In this document: positions 1-6,067 of the stretch, in pieces
Numbering within the stretch: the stretch's first letter is position 1
Layout of the letters: each line of letters opens with the position of its first letter
NCBI GenBank assembly: GCA_002495225.1
Contig: DAEF01000048.1
Coordinates: 1 to 8,407 of the forward strand
Length of the DNA stretch: 8,407 bases
Direction of reading: 5' to 3'
DNA from: Methanoregulaceae archaeon UBA288
GTDB lineage: Archaea > Halobacteriota > Methanomicrobia > Methanomicrobiales > Methanospirillaceae
Notes under the pieces: generated by a model
The model's database searches: none
Seen by the model: the letters and a program-made list of their open reading frames with translations, nothing else
What the model was told of the DNA's origin: nothing
Translations under genes and position numbers: made by a program

Positions 1-1347
1 GGCCCCTCGGGCTCGGGCAAGACCACCCTCTGCCGCGCCCTGGTGGGGCTCGTGCCCCACACGACCCGGGGGAGCATGGTAGGGAACGTCCGGGTTGCCG
101 GCAGAGACACGCGCGAGTGCGCGGTCAACGCGCTCGCCCCCGCGATCGGGCTGGTCTTCCAGGACCCCGATACCCAGCTCTTCTCGAGCACGGTCGAGGA
201 CGAACTCGCCTTCGGGCTCGAGCAGCTCGGCGTGGACGAGGCGGCGATGGAGGACGCGATCGGGACCGTCACCGACTGGCTCGGGCTCCACCGCCTCCGG
301 CACCGGACCCTGGACGCCCTCTCCTGGGGCGAACGGCAGCGGGTGGCCATCGCCGCGACCCTCGTGACGCGCCCGGCCGTGCTGGTCCTGGACGAACCGC
401 TCTCCGGCCTGGATGCCGCGAACGCCGCGGCGCTGGTGGCGACCCTCGCGGCCCTCCGGCGGGAGACGGGCCTGACGGTGATCGTCGCCGAGCACCGGAC
501 CGAGCTGCTCGGACAGCTCGCCGAACGGCAGGTCGTCCTGGACGAGGGGCGCCTCGTCGCGGACGGCGCCGTTCCCCCCGCCGAGCCCGGGAGCGACCGG
601 GCGGGACCCGTGGAACCCTCCTCCCCGTACGCACCCGCGCCGGGGGCGGTCCCGTCGATCGAGGTCGCGGACCTCCGCTTCCGGTACCCGGGCCATGCCC
701 GTCGGGTGCTGGACGGCGTCTCGCTCGCCCTCTACCCGGGCGAGGTGACCGTGCTTGCCGGCGCGAACGGCTCGGGCAAGTCCACCCTCCTCCGCATGCT
801 GATCGGCCTGTTGCGCCCAGAAGAGGGAACCATCCGCGTGCAGGGACGGCCGATCGACGGCAGGTCCGTCCCGGAGCTCGCCCGGGAGGTGGGGATCCTC
901 TTCCAGGGGTCCGACTACCAGCTCTTTGCCGAGTCGATCGCCGAGGAGCTCGCGTTCGCGCCCGCCAACTTCGGCGTCGACGGGGCCGAGATCGAACGGC
1001 GCACGGCCTCTGCGATGCGGGCGCTCGGGCTCGACCATCTCCCCCCCGAGGCCTCGCCGCTCTCCCTCTCGGTCGGCGAGCGGCAACGCGTCGCGATCGG
1101 GAGCGTCCTGGCGATGGAGACGCCGATCCTGGTCCTGGACGAGCCGACCCTGGGGCTCGACCGCGCGCGGAAGGGGGCCCTTGCCACCCTGCTCCGCGAG
1201 CGTGCCCGCGAGGGGAGGACGGTGCTGGCCGTGACCCACGACCGGGCCTTTGCCGGGCTCTGCGCCGATCGCGAGGTGACGATGGCCGGCGGCAGGATCG
1301 CGGGTGACCATGACCAGCGGCCCGCAGACGGGGGGGGCGGCGCGTGA
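1..1347 (+). CDS. ecfA: ECF transporter ATPase, two fused ATP-binding domains (5' partial)
   Basis: This is the cytoplasmic energising subunit of an energy-coupling factor importer (vitamin, metal or precursor uptake). Both nucleotide-binding domains lie in one chain. The window opens inside domain 1: the first nine visible codons read GPSGSGKTT, its Walker A, so the true start lies to the left and the GTG at 43 is not a start. Counting visible residues, domain 1 has the Q-loop near 54, signature LSWGERQR 107-114, Walker B VLVLDEP 127-133 and H-loop His165. A Pro-rich linker (about 190-219) leads to domain 2: GANGSGKST 254-262, Q302, LSVGERQR 356-363, ILVLDEP 376-382, His413. Both sites look catalytically complete. 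The E(D/E)ELAF motif after each Q-loop is typical of EcfA/CbiO. The layout resembles YkoD-like duplicated ATPases. The substrate cannot be told, because no S component is in view. The gene overlaps ecfT by 4 bases. Confidence 0.95.
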   Translation, partial: GPSGSGKTTLCRALVGLVPHTTRGSMVGNVRVAGRDTRECAVNALAPAIGLVFQDPDTQLFSSTVEDELAFGLEQLGVDEAAMEDAIGTVTDWLGLHRLRHRTLDALSWGERQRVAIAATLVTRPAVLVLDEPLSGLDAANAAALVATLAALRRETGLTVIVAEHRTELLGQLAERQVVLDEGRLVADGAVPPAEPGSDRAGPVEPSSPYAPAPGAVPSIEVADLRFRYPGHARRVLDGVSLALYPGEVTVLAGANGSGKSTLLRMLIGLLRPEEGTIRVQGRPIDGRSVPELAREVGILFQGSDYQLFAESIAEELAFAPANFGVDGAEIERRTASAMRALGLDHLPPEASPLSLSVGERQRVAIGSVLAMETPILVLDEPTLGLDRARKGALATLLRERAREGRTVLAVTHDRAFAGLCADREVTMAGGRIAGDHDQRPADGGGGA

Positions 1348-2207
1348 GCCCGCAGTTCCCGGGACCGCAGCGCCCGGACCCCCGGCGGCGACGGAGGGTC
1401 CCGGCCCGGTTCGCGTACGCGCCGGGAGACTCGTTCGTCCACCGGCTCGACCCCCGGACCAAGCTGGCGACCGTGGTCGTGGCGGCCCTGGTCTGCCTCG
1501 CCTTCGAGACACCGCTCCCGCTCGCGGCCATCCTGCTCCTGGTCGCCGCGTACGTGCACGCGGGGGCCATCCTCGTGCCGGCCGTCCGCGCGCTCGGCCC
1601 GGTCCTGCCCCTGCTGGCGATGGTCGTCGCGATCAACGCCTTCTTCCCGCGCGAGACCTCCGGCACGGTCTTCTTCGCGGCGGAGGTCGGCCTCCTCTAC
1701 CCGGTCCTCTCCACGGGCAGCATCGTCTTCGCGATCAGCATGGGCCTCCGCCTGCTCACCATCTGCCTGGTCGGCGTCGTCTTCGTGATGACCACGTCGT
1801 ACACGGACCTGGTCCGGTCCCTCAAGGGCCTGGGCCTGCCGAACTCGCTGACCTTCGCCCTGGGATACGCGCTCCGCTCGACGACCTGGCTCGCCCAGGA
1901 CCTCTCCCGCATCGTAGAGGCGCAGTCGGCCCGGGGGCTCTCGCTCGAGAGGCGGAGCCTGGTCCGCCACCCCTCGCGCCTCCTCGCGCTCGTCGTCCCC
2001 ATGACCGTCACGATCCTCGCCCGGTCGAGGCACGTGACCGACGCGATGCAGGTCCGGGGGTACGGGGCCGTCTCCCGCCCGACCTGCTATCGCCGGCCGA
2101 GGCCCGGGTACCGCGACGCGCTCGTCGGGGCCGCCCTCGGCGCCCTGCTCCTTGCCGCGCTCCTGGCCCGGCTCGGCCTCATCCGACCATTCGCTCCCCT
2201 GAGCTGA
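1344..2207 (+). CDS. ecfT: ECF transporter transmembrane coupling protein EcfT
   Basis: This is the 287-residue membrane subunit that links the ATPases to a substrate-binding S component. Family marks visible are HRLDPRTKL at 33-41 near the N-terminus, hydrophobic segments at about 41-74, 79-100, 120-150, 212-227 and 260-280, and the two coupling-helix Arg-Gly motifs, ARG at 196-198 and VRG at 237-239 (within AMQVRGYG). The second has Val where Ala is usual, a mild change. The GTG start overlaps the ATPase stop as GTGA, so translation is probably coupled. A run of eight G at 1330-1337 lies just upstream and may help ribosome loading, although it also encodes the Gly tail of the ATPase. The Arg-rich N-terminus (residues 10-22) should face the cytoplasm. 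Cobalt/nickel CbiQ is the nearest alternative name, but nothing here identifies the substrate. Confidence 0.93.
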   Translation: MSPQFPGPQRPDPRRRRRVPARFAYAPGDSFVHRLDPRTKLATVVVAALVCLAFETPLPLAAILLLVAAYVHAGAILVPAVRALGPVLPLLAMVVAINAFFPRETSGTVFFAAEVGLLYPVLSTGSIVFAISMGLRLLTICLVGVVFVMTTSYTDLVRSLKGLGLPNSLTFALGYALRSTTWLAQDLSRIVEAQSARGLSLERRSLVRHPSRLLALVVPMTVTILARSRHVTDAMQVRGYGAVSRPTCYRRPRPGYRDALVGAALGALLLAALLARLGLIRPFAPLS

Positions 2208-2212
2208 TCACC

Positions 2213-4102
2213 ATGACATCCACTCGACTCCCCTCCCACCTGCGCTGCATCGTCCTCCTGCTGATCGCCGGCTTCGTCCTGGCAGCGATGGCGCCCGCCT
2301 GCGTCGCGGCGCCCCTGCCGGCACCCCGACACATCTTCATCTCCCCTGCGAACGGCGTGAAGTACGACATGGACGGCGCGACGTACGGCGGGTCGGGCGG
2401 CACGTACTACATCAAGGCCGACGGCGGGGGCCTGAACGAGCTCCACATCACGAACGACGCGGCCGCTCCCTACGGCCAGGTGACCGCGACCGACGCGCAG
2501 TCCGGCACCCTCTGGGTCACGAACACGGGCGGGCGCGGCTTCGACAACGACATCATCCTCCTGGTCTCGGTACGCGGTCCGATCCCCGACGACTTCTCGG
2601 TCCATATCCGCTCGAGCGGGTACGTCTGGACGCCCGCGCCGTCCGGGGCCTACACCCCGCCGGCGCTCAACACCTCTGAGGTGGAGTACGTCTCCGGCGC
2701 GGTGGACGCGACCTTCGGGAAGTCCGCCTTCACGTACGGCCCCCAGACCTGGAAGCCCGGACCGGGCAACGTCGAGATGACACCCTCACTCCCGCTCTAC
2801 GCCGGACAGGACATCAACGACCCGGCGACCGAGGAGTACCTGATGTTCGTGGACCTGCGGGTCGGGAACATCGACGATTCCAAGTACCCCGGCTGGTCGC
2901 CCGTCGACCGCGGCGGCGCGCGGGTCGAGTACAGCTTCTCGGGCCTCTCCACGCACGCCTCCTTCAACGGCTACGGCTGGTGCTCCGCGGCGAACCAGGA
3001 CCAGGGGATCTCCTGGACGAACCGCGTCCAGGGCACCGGCAGCAGCGGGTACTCGGTCACGGGGACCGCGCCCACGCCCACGCCGACACCGACGGAGACA
3101 CCAACATCGACCCACACGGAGACCACGACGCCCACGCCCACGCCGACGGAGACGGCGACCGCCGCGCCGACCGCGACACCCACGGAGGCGGCAACGGCGA
3201 CGGCCACGCCGACCCCGTCGGAGACCGCGACGGCAACCCCAACCGGGACGCAGACGCCGTCGGCCACCTCGACGCCCGCGCCGACGGAGCAGACACCGAC
3301 TCCCACGGCGATCCCGTCCGTCTCCGACACGCCCACGCCCGCCCCGTCCGCGACGGTCACTGCGACGCCGTCGGGCACGGCATCGCCCGTACCGACGACC
3401 ACCGGGACGATCGCGCCCACCACAACCGCCTCTGCGTCCCCCACGCCGTCGCCGACGGCGAGCCGGATACAGACCGTGCCGACCACGCTCGCGCCCTCCG
3501 CGGCGACCACTGTCCCGGTCACCACCGCCGGGACGCCTCTCCCGTCGGCGACCCCGGGCACCGCAGCGCCGACCGGGAGCCCGGGCTCGACCGTCCCGAC
3601 GGCGGGCACGGGTCAGCCGATCGCCTCCCTCCCCCCTGTGGGAGCCGCGCCGCCGCAGGGGGGCGGCTTCCCCCCCCCGCCCTCGGAGGCGCCGCGAGAC
3701 GTCGAGGACTACACCGGGGTGACCACGGCCACGACCGTCCCGACGACACGCACGTCGACGCCGACGCCGACGGCCGACGAGACGCCGGCGGTGAACGAGA
3801 CGGCCCCGACCACGCTGCCGACGACCCTGCCCTTCCTCGACATCGGCAACCTGCAGGAATACTCCCCGACCACCCTGCTCTCCCAGGGGCAGTCGCCGAC
3901 GGGCAGCCAGAACGGCGGTCTCGCGGCCTCTCTCGGCAACCTCTCCTCCCCCGATCTGACGGTCCTCCTCCTGGTCCTGATCGGCGTCCTCCTGGTCTTC
4001 CTGCTCCTGGCCGGGCTCCTGCTCTTCGTCCTGCTCCTCGCCCTGGTGGCCGTCATCGGGTACCTCGTCCTGAAGCAGAGAGAGCAGGCAACCGGAGAAT
4101 AA
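2213..4102 (+). CDS. Stalked, membrane-anchored surface protein with unrecognised repeat-family domain
   Basis: This 629-residue protein is predicted to be exported and tethered to the cell surface. An upstream in-frame opening to 1304 is a shadow of ecfT. The ATG at 2213 is chosen because it is followed directly by a signal peptide (hydrophobic core 13-28, likely cleavage near VAA/P at 33). Residues 36-283 form a globular domain I do not recognise. Its marks are KYD, GGGLNELHIT, TGGRGFDNDIILLVSV, PDDF, YGPQTWKP and YGWC with a single cysteine (257). It recurs in both exoprotein genes on the other strand. Residues 285 to about 470 are Thr/Pro/Ser/Ala repeats, a likely O-glycosylated stalk, followed by a looser Pro/Gly/Thr linker. 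Asn-X-Ser/Thr sequons (NTS, NET, NLS) fit archaeal glycosylation. Residues 583-620 are a 38-residue Leu-rich hydrophobic run ending in KQREQATGE, the C-terminal anchor. It starts 5 bases after ecfT, so co-transcription is likely. Function unknown. Confidence 0.88.
   Translation: MTSTRLPSHLRCIVLLLIAGFVLAAMAPACVAAPLPAPRHIFISPANGVKYDMDGATYGGSGGTYYIKADGGGLNELHITNDAAAPYGQVTATDAQSGTLWVTNTGGRGFDNDIILLVSVRGPIPDDFSVHIRSSGYVWTPAPSGAYTPPALNTSEVEYVSGAVDATFGKSAFTYGPQTWKPGPGNVEMTPSLPLYAGQDINDPATEEYLMFVDLRVGNIDDSKYPGWSPVDRGGARVEYSFSGLSTHASFNGYGWCSAANQDQGISWTNRVQGTGSSGYSVTGTAPTPTPTPTETPTSTHTETTTPTPTPTETATAAPTATPTEAATATATPTPSETATATPTGTQTPSATSTPAPTEQTPTPTAIPSVSDTPTPAPSATVTATPSGTASPVPTTTGTIAPTTTASASPTPSPTASRIQTVPTTLAPSAATTVPVTTAGTPLPSATPGTAAPTGSPGSTVPTAGTGQPIASLPPVGAAPPQGGGFPPPPSEAPRDVEDYTGVTTATTVPTTRTSTPTPTADETPAVNETAPTTLPTTLPFLDIGNLQEYSPTTLLSQGQSPTGSQNGGLAASLGNLSSPDLTVLLLVLIGVLLVFLLLAGLLLFVLLLALVAVIGYLVLKQREQATGE
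2318..3061 (+). other. Shared exoprotein domain, copy 1 (membrane-anchored protein)
   Basis: This stretch encodes residues 36-283 of the stalked protein. It aligns over essentially its whole length with copies 2 and 3 on the opposite strand. Fixed landmarks in all three are KYD near the start, GLN-x-LH(V/I), GQVT, TGT or SGT followed by an aromatic, GG(R/K)G(F/Y), PDDF, GYxWTP, YGPQTWKP, a (F/I)DL segment and YGxC before a WTN motif. Copies 1 and 3 are much closer to each other than to copy 2. I know no family name for it. Confidence 0.85.
3068..3620 (+). repeat. Low-complexity Thr/Pro-coding tract (surface stalk)
   Basis: The DNA is an irregular run of ACG, CCC, CCG, ACC and GCG codons, densest from 3070 to about 3480. 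It encodes repeating TPTPT, TETPT and TATPT units. Such tracts hold a surface domain away from the cell envelope and are often glycosylated. Because the codons are nearly all GC-rich, long false reading frames open in the other five frames here, including a Val/Gly-rich one on the - strand. Confidence 0.85.
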
Positions 4103-4109
4103 CTCCCTC

Positions 4110-4115
4110 TTTTTT
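4110..4115 (+). terminator. Oligo-T terminator candidate for the + strand operon
   Basis: Six T residues sit 8 bases after the TAA of the stalked surface protein, inside the only 28-base gap between the two convergent gene clusters. Archaeal RNA polymerase commonly stops at T-rich tracts without a hairpin. No equivalent T run is seen for the - strand transcript leaving the TBP gene. Confidence 0.5.
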
Positions 4116-4130
4116 CCCCCCGCGCCCTAG

Positions 4131-4742
4131 TTACCGTCCGACCAGCGCATCGGCCGCGGCGACGACGGCCTGGACCTCGGCCGCGACCGCCCGCGCCCCG
4201 TCGATCGACCGGGTGCCGGTGACGATGACCGACCCTGTGCCGAAGACGAGCGCCACGCCGCCGCCCTCGGACCGGTAGACGAGCCCGGGGAACTGCTCGG
4301 GGTCGAACTCGACCCGGTCCAGGTTGCGGGAGATGGCGAGGCGATGCAGGGCGACCCGCTCGCCGAGGGTGCCCGAGGCGACCAGGTTCACGATCGTCGG
4401 CGCCGGTACGAGCCCGTCGACGGCGGCGCCGGCGTCCCGGAGGACGTCGAGCACGGCCTCGAGCGCGGGCACCGTCGCCCCGGGGGCCCGCAGGCCCGTG
4501 AGCACGACCTTGCCCGAACCGAAGACCAGGGCCGCGGCCTTCGGAGCCGTGAGGCGGAGGACGAGCCGGTTGCATCGCCGATTAAGCGTGGCGCCGGGGA
4601 TTGTCGCGGCGAGGTCGTCGAGCCGGAGAGAGTCGGCGACCCTGGCGGACGCAACCACGTTGCGGACCTGGAGGGTCTCGAGAAGGGCGAGGCCCGCCTC
4701 GCGCGAGGCGGGCCGAGTCTGCATCGGGCCTGTATCCATCAT
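4131..4742 (-). CDS. tbp: Divergent TATA-binding protein (general transcription factor)
   Basis: Archaeal TBP binds the promoter TATA box and recruits TFB and RNA polymerase. The 203-residue product shows the two-fold repeat: repeat 1 at about 25-108 (VRNVVASARVADSL, then LVFGSGK) and repeat 2 at about 115-198 (PTIVNLVASG, then DPEQFPGLVYR and LVFGTGS). Repeat 2 keeps both Phe residues that kink DNA (151 and 168). In repeat 1 Phe74 is present, but the FPG position reads C57-N58-R59, exactly 94 residues before F151-P152-G153, so the first intercalating Phe is missing. The acidic C-terminal tail of many archaeal TBPs is absent; it ends ADALVGR. Starts are possible at 4742, 4739 and 4724. An upstream ATG at 4823 would overlap the neighbouring gene and adds non-family sequence. 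No clear ribosome-binding site or TATA box is seen, so it probably shares the transcript of the exoprotein gene 46 bases upstream. Confidence 0.92.
   Translation of the reverse strand: MMDTGPMQTRPASREAGLALLETLQVRNVVASARVADSLRLDDLAATIPGATLNRRCNRLVLRLTAPKAAALVFGSGKVVLTGLRAPGATVPALEAVLDVLRDAGAAVDGLVPAPTIVNLVASGTLGERVALHRLAISRNLDRVEFDPEQFPGLVYRSEGGGVALVFGTGSVIVTGTRSIDGARAVAAEVQAVVAAADALVGR
4691..4714. repeat. Perfect 24-bp palindrome in the 5' part of tbp
   Basis: The arm GGCCCGCCTCGC is followed at once by its exact reverse complement, with no mismatch over 12 bases per side. It lies inside the tbp coding region (about residues 10-17, RPASREAG), between the candidate start codons and the conserved core. 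As RNA it could fold into a very stable hairpin with a 4-base loop about 10 bases after the innermost start (4724). As DNA it could be a dimeric protein site. No function is proven. Confidence 0.8.
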
Positions 4743-4769
4743 GGTCGCCGTGCCCCGCGCCGGCAGGGA

Positions 4770-4790
4770 GAACCGAACCGCATTCGGCTC
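4770..4790 (-). other. Small hairpin between dockerin exoprotein gene and tbp
   Basis: Read on the - strand, GAGCCGAA and TTCGGTTC flank the 5-base loop TGCGG. They pair over 8 positions with one G-U wobble. The stem begins within the TGA stop of the exoprotein gene and ends 28 bases before the outermost tbp start. There is no T tract after it, so a processing or stabilising element is as likely as a terminator. It could also be chance in GC-rich sequence. Confidence 0.35.
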
Positions 4791-5002
4791 AGAGGTGGTT
4801 GAAGAGCCAGACGACGTCGGCAAAGTCGATCCGGCCGTTCCGGTTGCAGTCGAACGCAGCGACGGGCTCGTTGTCGGCGATCCAGACCATCTGGTTGAAG
4901 AAGAGGACGACGTCGGCGAAGTCCTTGCGGCCGTTGCCGTTCACGTCGCCGTACAGGCCGTCGCCGTCCGTGTCCGTCGGCAGCCCGGTGCCGGCCGGCA
5001 CC
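4789..5002 (-). repeat. Dockerin-coding direct repeat, copy A
   Basis: This segment matches 5854-6067 with a constant offset of 1065 bases and no gaps. By eye about five in six positions agree, including an unbroken 25-base run near the 3' end of the genes. It includes the stop codon and codes for the dockerin-like module at the end of the smaller exoprotein. The shared C-terminus NGRIDFADVVWLFN is identical in both proteins. Confidence 0.85.
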
Positions 5003-5832
5003 CGGACGACGACCGGGGCCGTGACCGCGTACCCGCTCGGGGCCTTGCCGGGCAGGAGGGAGTTGGTCCAGGCGATCATGTCGTCGCCGTTGTTCGAGGT
5101 CTGGCAGTAGCCATAGACGCTGAAGGCCGCGAAGGACTCGAGATGCTCGAACGAGTAGGTGATCCGGACCGCGCCCCGGTTCTCGAGCGACGCGTTCGGC
5201 CGGAGCACGCCGGCATTCAGGTCGATGAACATCAGCCTGAAGGCGTTCGCCGTGTCGGCCGTGTCCTGCCCCTCGTAGAGGGGGTAGGGGATCTCGTTCC
5301 CGGTCGGCTTCCAGGTCTGCGGGCCGTAGACGAGGTCGTCCTTCGTGAAGGTCTCGTCGAGCGAGACCGGCTGGTACGTGTAGCTCGTCGGTGCCCGGTT
5401 GGAGATGGGGTTCGGCGTCCAGTCGTAGCCGTCGGCCGTGATGCGGAGCCGGAAGTCGTCGGGAACCGTGCCGTTCACGGCGACGAGGAGGAGGATCTCG
5501 TCCTCGTAGCCCTTGCCGCCGGAGTCCGTGGCGTAGAACGTGCCGGACTGGTTCGCCGTGGTCGTGACCTGGCCGAAGTTCACGGCCGGATCCGTGGAGA
5601 CGTGCAGGGCGTTGAGGCCGCGGTCGTACCCCTCGAACCGGATGCTGTACGAGCCGTTGCCGAAGGCGTCGTACTTCGGGCCGGCGTCGTTCGCGACGCC
5701 GACGAAGATGTTGTTGTAGTCGGGCAGGGCCGCGGCGGAGGCCGGAGGGCAGGCCAGCAGGAGGATGAGGGCGACCCAGAGCGCCCCCCTGTGCCCGGTG
5801 GCCGCGGGGGCGAGTGGCGGATGGCGATTCAT
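4789..5832 (-). CDS. Secreted protein with shared exoprotein domain and C-terminal dockerin-like module
   Basis: This 347-residue exported protein starts at ATG 5832; an in-frame TTG at 5847 only adds five residues and is less likely. A signal peptide runs from 16 to about 34 (core LWVALILLLA, end ASAAA). Residues 36-272 are the most divergent of the three copies of the shared domain (GLNALHV, GGKGYEDEILLLVAV, PDDF, YGPQTWKP, YGYC243). A short linker leads to a dockerin type I-like pair of calcium loops: D296-N298-N300-R302-D304-D307 in DVNGNGRKDFAD, and D328-N330-N332-R334-D336-D339 in DCNRNGRIDFAD. DTDGDG precedes them. In known systems dockerins dock onto cohesin domains. No membrane anchor or catalytic domain is seen, so the protein is probably released or held through the dockerin. 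The gene follows the larger exoprotein gene by 21 bases and precedes tbp by 46. Biological role unknown. Confidence 0.9.
   Translation of the reverse strand: MNRHPPLAPAATGHRGALWVALILLLACPPASAAALPDYNNIFVGVANDAGPKYDAFGNGSYSIRFEGYDRGLNALHVSTDPAVNFGQVTTTANQSGTFYATDSGGKGYEDEILLLVAVNGTVPDDFRLRITADGYDWTPNPISNRAPTSYTYQPVSLDETFTKDDLVYGPQTWKPTGNEIPYPLYEGQDTADTANAFRLMFIDLNAGVLRPNASLENRGAVRITYSFEHLESFAAFSVYGYCQTSNNGDDMIAWTNSLLPGKAPSGYAVTAPVVVRVPAGTGLPTDTDGDGLYGDVNGNGRKDFADVVLFFNQMVWIADNEPVAAFDCNRNGRIDFADVVWLFNHL
5017..5727 (-). other. Shared exoprotein domain, copy 2 (small dockerin protein)
   Basis: This encodes residues 36-272 of the 347-residue secreted protein. The order of landmarks matches copies 1 and 3, but many surface positions differ and the region before the cysteine is YGYC rather than YGWC. 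It is the earliest-diverging of the three by eye. Confidence 0.8.
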
Positions 5833-5845
5833 CTCTCTCGACCCC

Positions 5846-5853
5846 AAAAAAAA
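5846..5853 (-). terminator. T8 tract between the two exoprotein genes
   Basis: On the - strand eight T follow immediately after the TGA of the large exoprotein gene, in a gap of only 21 bases before the next ATG. In archaea such a tract can cause partial termination, which would lower expression of the downstream dockerin protein and tbp relative to the first gene. The rest of the gap (GGGGTCGAGAGAG) is purine-rich and may serve as a weak ribosome-binding leader. Confidence 0.45.
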
Positions 5854-6067
5854 TCAGAGGAGGTTGAAGAGCCAGACGACGTCGGCGAAGTCGATCCGGC
5901 CGTTCATGTTGTAGTCGAACAGCGCAAGCGGCTCGTTCGCGGCGATCCATTCCATCTGGGTGAAGTAGAGGACGACGTCGTTGAAGTCGGCCCGGCCGTT
6001 TCCGTTGACATCGTCGTACAATCCGTCGCCGTCGGTATCCGTCGGGAGGCCGGTGCCGGTCGGCACC
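5854..6067 (-). repeat. Dockerin-coding direct repeat, copy B
   Basis: This is the partner of 4789-5002, in the same orientation and also ending at a stop codon. It encodes the module closing the 838-residue exoprotein. The gapless match including the stop suggests a fairly recent duplication or gene conversion of the 3' end. Confidence 0.85.

Noticed and set aside
43..45. GTG at 43 as start of the ATPase
   Set aside because: The codons before it in frame encode an intact Walker A (GPSGSGKTT), so the gene simply enters from the left edge.
269..2033. Two long - strand open frames (269-1666 and 915-2033) over the transporter genes
   Set aside because: They are Arg/Pro/Gly or Arg/Glu/Asp-rich translations opposite intact ATPase and EcfT motifs, with no domain signal.
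1304..2212. Long N-terminal extension of the stalked surface protein reading through the ecfT region
   Set aside because: It is an out-of-frame shadow of a well-supported EcfT. The product there is Pro/Arg/Gly-rich junk, and a clear signal peptide begins at the ATG at 2213.
2297..2302. Lipoprotein attachment at Cys30 (APAC) of the stalked protein
   Set aside because: Pro at -2 does not fit a lipobox, and a normal cleavage site near VAA plus a C-terminal anchor explain the protein better.
2973..3010. Thioester-forming surface adhesin domain based on the YGxC and later Gln residues
   Set aside because: The Gln is not conserved in all three copies, and the other motifs of thioester domains are absent.
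2971..3609. Val/Gly-rich - strand frame resembling a repetitive protein
   Set aside because: It is the reverse complement of the Thr/Pro stalk codons; the regular look comes from the repeat on the other strand.
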